This document shows positions 1 to 9,876 of a DNA stretch of 64,000 nucleotides, piece after piece. The first letter of the stretch is position 1; every line of letters starts with the position of its first letter. Origin of the DNA: Stenocarpella maydis (taxonomy: Eukaryota > Ascomycota > Sordariomycetes > Diaporthales > Diaporthaceae). The notes under the pieces were generated by a model. It was not told the DNA's origin. It did not search any database and saw only the letters and a list, made by a program, of their open reading frames with translations. The DNA lies in NCBI GenBank assembly GCA_002270565.1, contig NQMI01000047.1, forward strand, positions 200,044-264,043. Direction: 5' to 3'. Made by a program: the position numbers and the translations under genes.

Positions 1-42
1 CCTCTAGATCCAATTCACCTCACTGCAAGATTTTCACGTCAT

Positions 43-285
43 TCATACCTGGATCAAGGTAATTCCAGCAATCATGGACTGAATAAATATCAAGGCTGAT
101 TCGCACAAAGTCTTAATACGGTCATGCTTAAGTCTCCGGCTCCTATTCGCCAGTTCCATCCGCGCATCCGCGCCACTGATCGCGAAGTCTAATGTAAGCC
201 CCAAAAGAAAGGCGACCGTCCCAATGCTCCAAGGCAAACCAAGCTCAGCAGGGCTCAGCTCGCTGCTTCTCCCGCAGTATCAATA
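43..285 (-). CDS. Unassigned ORF fragment with hydrophobic segments
   Basis: An open frame on the minus strand reads through about 80 codons and ends at 43-45. It has no ATG of its own and a TGA lies just upstream, so if real it is a downstream exon. The translation holds a hydrophobic stretch (SIGTVAFLLGLTLDFAISG) and a second near the C-terminus, with a basic linker between them. No family is recognised. It could be the last exon of a membrane protein or a chance frame; I lean slightly to chance. Confidence 0.15.
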
Positions 286-1184
286 GAACGTCGTCGATGA
301 CTTGCCCCCCATCCCTGATTCCGGGAGCAGCAGGTATGGCTCAGTCCGTCCACAGCAGCATCAGCAAGAAGATATTGCCGGTAGGAGCGCCATCATCCCG
401 GGGAAATCAGCAATTCACTAGGCACTGGCATCGGTCGATCCTTAGGGGCGCAAGCGCCGTGCGCTCTAACAATAGACGCATGTGGTGGGCTGATGTCGTG
501 CCGTCACCCTTGGGCCGATGGGCCGACCGTGGTGGAGTGTCCACTGTGCAAGGAGCTCACGCGTAAATACCCAAGCACAATACGGCCAAGAAAACATGGG
601 AAGTCCGATTAAATAACTTCAACGAAGACTACGTCTGTAAAGATCTGCACCTGACATGGTTTTTTTTTGTTGATAGCTTTATGGCAACGCTACTCTTCTT
701 ACAACCGCAATTGGGGCCTTCAACGCCTACGCCGCGGGCTTCTCAGGGGACGCTTGAAGCGCGGAAACAGGCTCTCCAAGAATCATTTCGCTAATGGGAC
801 CGGAGCACACTGAATTTTTTTTTTTTTTTTTTTTTTTAAAAAAAAGCAGAATGGCAGTCTCATTTGGTTGCGTGGCCGTGCCTTTTCACACCAGGCCCCC
901 TCCCCCTTGCTTTTTTTCTTTTTTTTTTTTTTGGGGGGGGGGGGATCCATCATATGACAATTGAAACCGGCTACTTGCTCCCAAGTGTGTCTACCAGTTT
1001 AGATGGTCTTCTCCGTAGTCCCTTGTCGGAGAGTGGTTTCTGAAAGGATCGCATCATGCCGGAAGTCTGGTGCTGAAGCTATCAACCTCAAACATAGCCC
1101 CCGGTCCTGAACATACACTTAAAATGGCAGGATGACGACTTCAGCTTTACTTCACTATCCAAAATTTGCGGTTTCCATGTCATA
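286..1184. other. Intergenic, low-complexity tracts, no gene seen
   Basis: No recognisable coding sequence. It holds long homopolymer runs: T then A at about 817-846, T with a single C at about 907-932, and a run of G directly after it up to about 943. The short plus-strand frame at 297-566 has no recognisable domain and I treat it as chance. Confidence 0.5.
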
Positions 1185-1228
1185 AGTCCCCTTACCCACT
1201 CACGCACCAACCCCCTCGCGCACCGGCC
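1185..1228 (+). repeat. Left terminal inverted repeat of the Fot1/pogo element
   Basis: The 44 bases match the reverse complement of 3077-3120 without a mismatch. TA at 1183-1184 immediately outside is the target duplication. Confidence 0.9.
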
Positions 1229-1293
1229 CTAATTCTGGCCTCCTCTGGAACCACCCTTAACTTCAACAATTAATTTCTTGATGACTATTGTAG

Positions 1294-2292
1294 CTATTCG
1301 CAATCGGATAACGACCCCTCGCTATCTGAAGCGTGCACTATAATATATTCTATTTCCTTGACCTTATTATTATCCCCTGACTCATTACCTTCGAGTGTTG
1401 CCGCCGGCTCTTCTTTTATAAGTCCTATTGCTGCCCTCTCCCTTGCAATTGCCATGATGTCTATAAACGCTTCATTTAGGTTTGGTACAACCCTCCTCTT
1501 CTTCCTAAGCTTCTGATGCTCTAAAGCAGCTATGAGGACCTCCTTTTTAGCTTCGGCTGTGGCTGCACGTACTGCTAACTCATCCAGCCCCTTGCTGAGC
1601 TTCTTAAATAAAAGATATATGGTGGGGGACTTATACGTGTTACTAATGCTATGCAATTCCAATTTGATTGCCTGAATGTGTCTAGAGGAATGTGGTGTTT
1701 TTAAATTGATTGCAGCTAGTTCTAAGTTAATTGGGATAACCGCTGGGGGTGTAGGGGCTCTGGTAATTGCATTGTTGTTGTTTTCAGCCACCAGTCGCGA
1801 TCTCTTAACCTTTATTCGGTCTCTAGGCTAAATTCCCGTTGCAGACCAAGCATTTCTAATAGTGGTCTTCTTGAGGGCCATTTCGCGTGCTTTTTGATAG
1901 GCATGAAGAAAGAATTCCTTGCTGGATTCCTCTATGCCGTAGGTCATAGCTAAGAGGGCTAATTGCTGACGATATCTCCGCTTCAAAGAGGAGAATATAC
2001 CAACGTTGAGAGGCTGAAGGACGTGGGACGTATGGGGGGGAAGAAATATGAGCTAAATCTTCGATTTGTAGTAATGCTATATAAAATCTTCAGTAGTATG
2101 CGAGCTGTGGCCATTAAGAAGCAGAACCCTCCATTGTTCAGGATCCACGGGCCGGGTATTTGGCTTAAATAGCTCCTTCAGCCATTGTAATCTAATAGAA
2201 TTATTAGTCCAGCCGTTCTCTAACACGTTAAATTGCCAGCCTTTAAATAACTGAAGGTCTGAATTGTCCGTGGGGAACCATTGTTGTTGCAT
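1294..2292 (-). pseudogene. Fot1/pogo transposase remnant (DDE_1 catalytic part and C-terminal tail)
   Basis: In DDE_1 transposases the second catalytic Asp sits in a LLLDGHGSHTT-like motif. Here the frame ending at 2077 reads WRVLLLNGHSSHTTEDFI, so that Asp is replaced by Asn, consistent with a G-to-A change. Between 2077 and 1800 the frame continues with stops but keeps recognisable pieces, a region about SPL and REFFLHAYQKAREMAL-like text. The tail 1294-1791 is open for 165 codons: it is basic in the middle (LRKKRRVVPN) and acidic at the end (SDSEGSLSD). Upstream (2300-3000) should hold the HTH/CENP-B part but is too decayed to read. Not functional as it stands. Confidence 0.75.
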
Positions 2293-3076
2293 GGATTTGC
2301 TACGGAAGATAATGAGTGGAGGAATCGCCTGGCCTGCCCTATTGATACACTCAATTCCTGTGCACCATGTGCGAGAGACGGCTGTTTTCTTGACAATTGA
2401 GTTAACTGCTGAAGACCTAATAACTAATTGATTGTCCTTATTGCCTTCCTGAAAGCCTACCTCGTTGGTGTTTTGCTAGAATTTGAGGGGAATATCTTGG
2501 AGCTCCGGGAGGTCCAGGCGGTTAAAGAAAATATTAATATTCTTATAGCTGGCACCATTTATGTGCTTATATTTAATATGTATGGCTTTAAGGGTCTTTA
2601 TAGCTGGGTTCCTCTTTAGAAACTTCTGTACCTAATTAACGCCTATGGGTTGGTGTAGAGTGGTGTTGGGGAGCCTATTGTTGATGATTCTCGTAGTAAG
2701 GCGCTGGACAGCAATGTGTAACGGGGGGCGGTGCAGACGGCCCTATGTAAGGGACCATTTAACTAAAAAAGACTCCTGAATACTGCTTAGCTTCTAAAGA
2801 GAGTAATTGAATTCCTCTTGGGATTTTATACCTAGAAGGTGGCGGTGTAGGGTATATTGGGAAATATGGTGGTCTTTGGCTGCTTGCTATTGAGGGATAC
2901 TATCTAATTGACTGTTTATGGCAGCAAAAATTCGATTTGTAGATGCGACAGATATATTGAGTGATAGAGAAAGAAAAGATGAATAGAATGGTATAGTTTT
3001 TGAGAAGACATTATCTTTATAGAAGTTAGAATATTGAAATTTAATAGGAGGTGGTTACGAAAAGGGGGCCCCTGAC

Positions 3077-3120
3077 GGCCGGTGCGCGAGGGGGTTGGTG
3101 CGTGAGTGGGTAAGGGGACT
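3077..3120 (-). repeat. Right terminal inverted repeat of the Fot1/pogo element
   Basis: Exact inverted copy of 1185-1228, followed by TA at 3121-3122. Confidence 0.9.
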
Positions 3121-3331
3121 TATGTCATTGTTACGAAACCGAAATCGCTGAGACCCTCGAATTCAAGATGTCTGCAGCTGCTTACAAGCAGAGTGAATTT
3201 GTATGGTAACTATCACCGGGAACGTTGATACGTCTACCTATTGCAATGAACAATATAGCTTCATATATATATATACCACAGTGTCAGCGCCTCTTTTGCT
3301 TCTTGAATCACATGATCCAGAAACCTGGACC

Positions 3332-4336
3332 TCAGAGGAACTGCTTCCAAAAGTCACCAATGAAGTCTGCCACCTCGGCCACTTTGTCCCTGACAACACC
3401 ATGTCCGGCCTCCGGGACTACTTTAACATTGCTGAAGCCAACTTGTTCCAGGTCGCTCTGGGAGCACAGGTCGTCGAGCCCACCGAGCACGGATATAGAC
3501 TCTAGCCCCATTCGCGCCGCCCTGGAGAAATCGGCGTGGTTGTCAAAGACCGCCCCGTCTCTGAATATACCAACCACGGAGGCCGTGTGGCCCGGATGGA
3601 CGCGCATCTGCCACTCGCGGATCGCCTCGGCCACCACCTCACCTCGCGCAACGCGCTCCTCCCAGTCGGCGGGCACAACCAGCTCACCACCCTCGAGGAA
3701 CCCCAGGACCCACCTGCGAGCCTCATCCTCGATGCCGCCCCCGCCCCTCATGTACGAGCGATGCAACTCGGTCAGGTCAGCCTTGCGCAGGAACCCGGCC
3801 GGTGCCACGAACGCGATGCTCTCCACGCGGCCCCGGCCGCGCCCCGCGACGTATGACGCCGCCGTGGTGCAGCCGAAGGAGAAGCACACGAGGTGCGCGG
3901 CCGGCCAGCCGAGGCTGTCCAGCAGGGCGTCGACCTGGTCGTGGAAGAGCGCGCCCTCGTGGGGCTCCAGGGGCGTCTCGCTCAGCCCGTGGCCCCACCA
4001 GTCCAGCAGGACGCAGTGTGCCCGCGGGAAGGCCGCGCGCAGGGCGCTGGCGAGGGGGAGCATGCCCAGCGCGGGCGTCTGCACGCCGTGGAGGAACAGC
4101 ACGCGGTGCGGCGGTTTGGACGGGGTATCTGAGGTCGGCGGTAGCTCATAGTATGCAGCTCTGCCGTGGGAGGTTGTGAAGAATTGTGCTGGCGGCAGCA
4201 GTTTGCCGAACGTGGCTGTGAAGATTGCCTCTGTCGGGGCCGGAATCGGGAGACTCCTGGTTTCACGAGCCGCACCGGGGCGGGGGAGCACGAGCTGGGT
4301 GAATTCCATTGTCATCCTTGTCGACGATGGACTCAA
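3332..4336 (-). CDS. Alpha/beta-hydrolase fold protein
   Basis: Single-exon, intact 334-residue frame. The fold is shown by an oxyanion-hole HG at residues 83-84 (VLFLHG), the strand and turn LLDWWGHGLS near 110-119, a nucleophile elbow CFSFGC with Ser153, an acid candidate Asp288/289 in GGLDD, and catalytic His312 in AGHGVV. The elbow has Cys where the first Gly of GxSxG is usual, which small residues allow. No signal peptide is evident, so it is probably cytosolic. Family members include esterases, lipases, epoxide hydrolases and C-C bond hydrolases; the substrate cannot be read from the sequence. Met8 or Met10 could also be the start. GC content is high compared with the flanks. It lies tandem to, and downstream of, the ERD1-like gene, with 409 bases between. 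Confidence 0.85.
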   Translation of the reverse strand: MSPSSTRMTMEFTQLVLPRPGAARETRSLPIPAPTEAIFTATFGKLLPPAQFFTTSHGRAAYYELPPTSDTPSKPPHRVLFLHGVQTPALGMLPLASALRAAFPRAHCVLLDWWGHGLSETPLEPHEGALFHDQVDALLDSLGWPAAHLVCFSFGCTTAASYVAGRGRGRVESIAFVAPAGFLRKADLTELHRSYMRGGGGIEDEARRWVLGFLEGGELVVPADWEERVARGEVVAEAIREWQMRVHPGHTASVVGIFRDGAVFDNHADFSRAARMGLESISVLGGLDDLCSQSDLEQVGFSNVKVVPEAGHGVVRDKVAEVADFIGDFWKQFL

Positions 4337-4745
4337 GAAAGGCCGGACCTAGCAACAGGACGGCTCTGGAAGATATCACTGAGGCAGGAATATTTTTTTG
4401 TCTTTATGTCATGTGATTTGCCACTGATGAGGCTAAGTACTTGCTCGCGTGTGATTGGTTAACTAGTACCATTATCGGGGCAGAGGCGTGAGGTCTTCTT
4501 CTGGGCTGACAAAATGTTTGAGAGCCTTGGCGCTGATCCACTGTGACAACAGATAGGATACAGTCGTAAATGTACACGTAAACGTTTTTCTGAATCTCTT
4601 AACTATCTTCAGGTTCCCTTTTAAGTACTTGCAACAGGCAATTACAAGTGACTCGCACAAATTCCTCTCGAGACTAGCCACGCAGTGACAGAGGTTGATT
4701 GATAATTGTTTTATTATTTTTTTTTTTGGTCTGGTATATTTTTAT
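4337..4745. other. Intergenic between hydrolase and ERD1-like gene
   Basis: Contains the 5' flank of the hydrolase and the 3' flank of the ERD1-like gene. A T-rich run at about 4711-4728 lies just beyond the ERD1 stop. No further gene seen. Confidence 0.5.
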
Positions 4746-6148
4746 TTAGATGGAGGCCCTGCGGGCGCTGCCGGGGTCCTGTCGTGGTTTGTAGGCAGGC
4801 GGTGCCTTTGGTATAGACATTATAGAATAGCCCGGGGACTTGACAGACTCGCATGTCACGGAAAGACCAGCTTCCTCATCTTTCGAGTTCTTTGCCCCGC
4901 CCTCGGCTGCTTTGGCCCCGGTTTTCTGGATTCTTATCCATTCTGCCTCCATACGGAACAAGGTCCACATAGCTCTCCGGACCAGCTCAAAGAATGTCAG
5001 AATGAATACCCACATTGATTTGTCCAGAACCCGATCTATATCCGGGCTTATCTTAAGGATCCAAAGAGACCGAAGGACGAGGTTTAAGAAGATGGCGAGG
5101 TAATACCAAACAGGACCAAATAAGAGCAGGTCTTGGCGCAGTCCCCATGCGTGGCCCTTGGAACCACCCGTCACCAACAGCTTGAGATCCCAATCCCTGG
5201 AGATATCCCACCAGAAGCTGTAGATGGTGTTGACTGTGTGGCTCCCAAGCCACAGGTAGAAAATCTCTTCCGGGATACCTGCTGGGGTGTCCTCGGTCTC
5301 CCTGCGCAAGATGTCGAAGACGATGAAGGGTATTGAGCTGATGTATTTTCCGGCGTTCAGGAGGTGCCAGCCACCCCAAACGCCCTCCGCGAGCTGTGTG
5401 CTCCCAGCGCGGGTGAACTCTGTGAGGCACTGGCGGAACCGGATGAACACAGGGATTGACATTGCGATGGGCTTGACGATTTGTCGCACGGCCTGATACT
5501 TGGGATCGTCCGGGGATTCGCTAGTCCGCGTGAACAGGAGCGCCAGGTACAGCACCAGGTGTGCAAAAATGACCTCGAGTGAGATGAAGGCATCCGCCAG
5601 CAACGTGTCGGCGAACTTTCCATGGTGAGGTTGTGCCAAGCCACCCAGGCTTATCCTTCGAAATGTGGACAGGAGCCTCTCTCGGCCGCCGTACGAGGCC
5701 GCGAAGTTGCGAGGTGGCGCGAGGAGGAGGACGGCCAGCATGAGAAGGTTGATGAGGGCAAGCCAATTGAAGTAACCAGTGAGACTCGGGTCTTTGTGGG
5801 TCAGGACCCAGTAGAGTCCAAGGAATACGACGAATGTCAACGACAGATAACCGGCGAGGCGGTAAATGAGGATGTGAAGCGGCTTATCACTCGGATTCTC
5901 ATAATTAAGGAGAGTCAGAAAGCAGATTTTTCGACTGTCCAGGTAGTGTGATATGACAGCCCACGCCCAGACACCTGCTTCCACATTAGCACTTGTTCTT
6001 TTAGGCTCCGTAGCAGTTAGTGTGAACATTGAAGAGGAAAAGGAAATGGCTTACTGAAGACGACCATAAACGCAATACGATATGCAAGGGGAAACACCAG
6101 CTCAAAAGAGTCCAGCCCGTTCTGGTTTATTTCCAAGTCAAAATCCAT
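4746..6148 (-). CDS. erd1: ERD1-like EXS-domain membrane protein
   Basis: Two exons, 6148-6055 and 5974-4746, separated by an 80-base intron (GTAAGC..GCAG), give 440 residues. The start is chosen because exon 1 encodes the family N-terminus (FELVFPLAYRIAFMVVF) and joins in frame to VWAWAVISHYL. The EXS domain covers roughly residues 200-380 and shows family blocks: FIRFRQCLTEF (about 209-219), NAGKY (238-242), YSFWWDISRDWDL (283-295), LRSLWILK and RRAMWTLFRMEAEW (364-377). Several membrane segments are visible. In yeast Erd1 is a Golgi membrane protein needed for retention of lumenal ER proteins, Golgi glycosylation and phosphate recycling. A hydrophilic, Lys/Glu-rich C-tail follows. This looks like an intact housekeeping gene next to the transposon. 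Confidence 0.88.
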
Positions 6149-9100
6149 GGTTGATGTGATTAAAGAATGTTAGGGGTCGGTTATATAAAACGCAAATTCG
6201 CAACGTCCATGCCTCCAGGGCATACCTAGTCAGCAAACACACGATCGCTAATAAAGAATGCAGTACCAAGGGCCAAGATGACGGGACCAAGACCGATCAA
6301 CTCACAACCCGTGCTTGGGAAACAGCCGTGTCTTTAGTATTGCCAACTTCAACCTCGAGTCAGCAGCATGAAGCCGCCGAACAGCCTCGCCCTCGCACTC
6401 AGCAGTCGCGAACCACGCCGAGGCATCCTGAAGCGCTGTGTCGCCCGCTGCATTGTCGCGCACGCTGATCTCGGGGCCGCCGCGGGTTCTTGCAGAGGTT
6501 CTTGATCCAGACCTGCGGTGAATTGGGCTCTTGAGATCTGGACTCAGCATAGTCTTGGTCCTGGAGGGTCAAACGGCCATATAGCCTGTCTCGGTTTCAG
6601 GCCGAGTCCGCCTGCTTAGCTGAGCGTGTCTCGAGTGCGCCAAGGTACCCACTTGACCACTGCCAAGCGGGCAGTCAACCTAGCTAGATATAGAAATTGC
6701 TCGTGTGACGTTGGAAAACATGACAGGCTGGCTATCAATTGGATATTCGCGCAATGCCTTCCCCGATACTTAAAGAGCTGGTCTTCGATTTCTCTGACGG
6801 TATTTTATCCGCGGACAAATCATAACTCCGTGTCGGCGCTCTCGCTCCGCCCAGTTTCCTTCTGTGACTTTGCCCAGGTGAGCAGCAGAAGCTCAGAGTT
6901 TCATGAACCCAGGGTCGCTGACAAGTTGGGCCGCCCCAAACTTTCGCGGGTCTTGATCGGCTGTCGGGGATCTCGAAATCGGAATTGGATATGAGGTCGC
7001 GTGCCACAATACCACCCCCACTAGCTGGTTTCGTTTAGTACCTCTGAATGTTCAGGGATACATCAAAAGCTTACCTGTAATAAGACTATTGGATTTCTTA
7101 GCAGGGTCCGAATTGCATATTCAGTGTCACATCATGCAATTTACTGTCACTGGCCTACCATCATCTACTAGGCTGATTACGGCAGGATCAGATGAAATCC
7201 ATTGCAATTGGTGTTTTCTCCAGGGGCTCGTGGAAAGTAATATCTTGTAACTAACAGCTATTATTGATCACACCAATGCTTCTGACCTGGAATCTTGAAT
7301 CACTCCGAGGTCATCGTGGGAATCTTGTAGTATTATTCCGATCACCAGCCTTCAAAGAGGTCGTCGCTTCCGCTGCCCATTAGTCTGCTCTCTTCATCCG
7401 GGTGATACCTGTGCCAATAGATATGTCTTTCTGTAATTCTTGTTCATGGCGTAGTTAGATTGCGTACGCCTTGCGCCAAGCAGAACAAGGTCAAATCGGT
7501 ATTTGCCGGCCACGCGCGCGCTGAAGTGACGGTGAGGTAATTATGCTGCACAGAAAGGTCTGTAAACACGTCGGCATATTCTTTTGCCCTTGTGCGAAGC
7601 AAGATTGCTCCATGATTCGGTTGGCGGAGGGCAAGCCTGCCTTGCATGATGCTGGCCACGACTCATGGCAGGACCTTTAGCTGGAGGGTTTCCAGACGGT
7701 CTGGGTTTTGAAATCGAAGGCCAAGATAGGTACTGGTTTCGTTCTCAATCTGATCCCAAGAGCCTTTTTTAAAAATAAAAATAAAACAAGAAGAACGAAA
7801 GATCATAGCCTTTCAGAATATTTGACCAGTCTGGTCTGTCTGTACTTAAATACGTCCCCGACCCGACCGGTGATGAAGGTATCGTCAACTAGACAACCGT
7901 CAATCATCTTAGTAACGTAGGCAGATGGCCTAACCAATTTATTCCTCTATCGTGTCTGCAATGGGATGCGATGGTCAGGTTTCGACCAAGGGCAACAATA
8001 TAGGTCAGTCATTCACCCTATATAATCCAACGCCATAATTTGTAAGGCAGCATGGGTTGAGTCCTCTATAGGACTCAGACCTCTGTTACTTTTGATGTCA
8101 GTTTTCACGAAAAAGAATAGGAATCATCAGTGCATTGATCAAGGTTGTGAGAGCTGAAGAGCATGGGCAGGCTATGCCGACATATTCAGAACCTCTAAAT
8201 CTACTAATGAATAGGAGGTCAGCCCGCTAGGAGTCGGTCGGCCTCGGTAGGCACTAAGCTTTGCTATATTCTGTAGTTGCGGTGATGATGCAGTTGCAGA
8301 ATCGTGATTACACTGCCGTCATGCTGGATAACGTGTGCAAGAATAACATCTAACTAGGTACTCACTCCTCTGGCCAGCCTTTGCCCGCACAATCAGCTGG
8401 TTTTGTTCCTAATCCCATCACAGTATTTCTTAAACATAAAGGCACCTGCAAGCGGTCACTTCATACAGTCGTCAACGCTCAAAGGCCCAGTGTTAGATAA
8501 TAAACACAATGCCGATAGAAGTACTAGGCTCGGAATACGATAGTCATCAAGGAAATAGTGACAGCCTCGTGATGAGGCTACAAGAAAGGCTCCCCGAGGT
8601 CTAAACGGAGCAGTTGGCCCGAGGCATCAACAACCCCCTGCTTCTCACTTCCCAAAGTAGATGGCCCCACCCCATAAACAAAACAAGCTCCGACTCCCGA
8701 CGCTCGGCACGGGTGACTGCCGCCTTGGAGATCGCCGTGGGAGAGGCGACCGGGGTGCTTGAACTGACTCGCCCTGCGCAGGCGGACACAAGTCTTATCG
8801 GGCTTCTGGCTCCGGCTGTCCCTAAAGAACGGGCAGGGTTCCGCCACCCCACTGGGGGGGGGGGGCAAGAGAAGGAAAAGAAAGGGAGCGCGGCCACCTT
8901 GGCCTCGGAGCATAACTGGGGACCTGTCCAGAAGAATGATTGCGCCGGGATGGAGAAATCAAAGTATGAGTAGCACCCTTTTGTGTAATCATGCGTTGAA
9001 GGGGTAATTATACGCACAGCCTCAATGAGAGACCTGACGTCTCGGTATGGAGTTGCCGACTAGCCCTTGTGAGGCCATGAGCCACCAGAGAATAAGTACA

Positions 9101-9363
9101 TGCTTTATGCTCTCTCATTCTTCAACATATTTCATGTTAGTGCCTCGTGGCCTGGACTTTTTTCCAAAAAGAAAACACGGAAAAAAACAAAAACCAAAAT
9201 AGGGGTGACATGCACTGCCAGCAAGGAGAATTAAAGCAGTCGTTATTTAATGTTTTGGGCTGTCTATTACATGTAATGACGACACATCGACCGTTGTGAA
9301 CAAGTCCGCGGACGATCACTTATTGACCTCATATATTAAAATAGGTTGATCTGGTGTGGACGT
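6149..9363. other. Long intergenic stretch without a recognised gene
   Basis: About 3.2 kb of moderate GC with no recognised protein. The ERD1 promoter lies at its left end. Around 8590-8950 base composition is GC-richer and both strands have open frames of about 110-138 codons, but neither gives a recognisable domain and a G run at about 8851-8861 lies inside. No tRNA or rRNA was seen. Confidence 0.4.
6302..6550 (-). CDS. Hypothetical small protein, 82 residues
   Basis: An ATG-started frame of 82 codons. The second half (DASAWFATAECEGEAVRRLHAAD and on) is Ala/Glu/Arg-rich, looks helical and has third-base GC preference, while the first half is basic and low in hydrophobics. No domain or signal peptide is recognised. 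It is transcribed in the same direction as the ERD1-like gene and starts about 400 bases upstream of it. It could be a small gene, an exon of a longer one, or chance. Confidence 0.25.
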   Translation of the reverse strand: MLSPDLKSPIHRRSGSRTSARTRGGPEISVRDNAAGDTALQDASAWFATAECEGEAVRRLHAADSRLKLAILKTRLFPKHGL

Positions 9364-9791
9364 TCAAGGGTCCTCCTCGCCAGCAGCGATCTCCTCCTGC
9401 TCCTCCTCCTTCTCCTCCTTGGTCTTGCGGGTGTCGAGCTCATACCCCTCGGCGTCCAGCTGCTCGTCGTCATCGGCCTGCCTGGTGTCGAGTTCATAAC
9501 CCTCGGCGTCAAGCTGCTCCTCATCGTCATCATCGGCGGCGCGCGCAACAGGCGCTGACGCGGTGGTTCTTAAAAATAGCGTGTTAGATTACGGGAAGAT
9601 ATATAAACGTCTTCTCTCTTCCGTGTAGGGATAACTTACAGAGCACCCTTGGCAGCCTGGGCGTCGTCGGGGCTCTCGGCCTCAAGGGCAGCCAAGATGC
9701 TGGAGAGATCGTCTTGGCGAGCCTCGAGACTCTGGCTCAGAGGAGCAGCAACAGCCAGGGCGGCGAGGGAGAGAATTACGGCGCAACGCAT
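9364..9791 (-). CDS. Secreted tandem-repeat peptide precursor (kexin-processed/RiPP-like candidate)
   Basis: Exons 9791-9640 and 9568-9364 flank a 71-base intron (GTAAGT, branch CTAAC, acceptor TTTTTAAG) and give 118 residues. Residues 1-16 are a clear signal peptide (MRCAVILSLAALAVAA). A pro-region follows with LEARQ. After VAR at 58-60 come two near-identical units, residues 61-80 and 81-98. Both contain QLDAEGYELDTR and an acidic run (DDD), and each has one Tyr. The tail (99-118) is Lys/Glu-rich. No Cys. Architecture resembles fungal kexin-processed repeat precursors such as those of ustiloxin-like RiPPs, but the sites are Ala-Arg and Thr-Arg, not Lys-Arg. No DUF3328/UstYa oxidase or other RiPP enzyme is visible nearby. 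Alternatives: an acidic secreted effector, or a peptide signal. The repeat and signal peptide are seen directly; processing is inferred. Confidence 0.72.
9427..9540 (-). repeat. Two in-frame tandem units within the secreted precursor
   Basis: Unit 1 is 9540-9481 (20 codons) and unit 2 is 9480-9427 (18 codons). Unit 2 lacks one Asp and one Glu codon and starts with Gln in place of Ala. The last 12 codons encode the same residues but differ at several third positions, so the peptide seems conserved beyond the DNA. Confidence 0.9.
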
Positions 9792-9867
9792 TTTAGATAG
9801 AAGTTGGTTATAAGAGCACAGCCCGATGAGATCTTTGTGTTGGATGGATGGGTATTGGCTTATGGTT

Positions 9868-9876
9868 AATATATAC
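9868..9876 (-). promoter_or_regulatory. Possible TATA box of the secreted precursor gene
   Basis: TATATATTA on the minus strand, about 77-85 bases upstream of the ATG at 9791. Position and sequence are reasonable for a fungal core promoter but are not proof. Confidence 0.3.

Larger units (their letters stand above)
1185..3120 (-). mobile_element. Fot1/pogo-type (Tc1/mariner superfamily) DNA transposon, complete ends, dead transposase
   Basis: A 1,936-bp element bounded by a perfect 44-bp terminal inverted repeat starting AGTCCCCTTACCCAC and flanked on both sides by TA, the target duplication of the Tc1/mariner superfamily. The wider flanks read TGTCA-TA and TA-TGTCA. Inside, the minus strand carries pieces of a DDE_1-type transposase broken by stops and frameshifts. 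Length, TIR length, TA target and the transposase piece with the LLL(D/N)GHxSHTT motif all fit fungal Fot1/Pot2-like elements. It lies upstream of the hydrolase 3' end and has not interrupted a recognisable gene. Confidence 0.85.

Noticed and set aside
3225..4151. 308-codon plus-strand frame and several others opposite the hydrolase
   Set aside because: The minus-strand hydrolase has fold motifs and a full catalytic triad. The high GC of that gene opens shadow frames in other phases.
8578..9017. GC-richer open frames on both strands as a gene
   Set aside because: No domain, no conserved start or intron signals, and a long G run lies inside. Left as unassigned.
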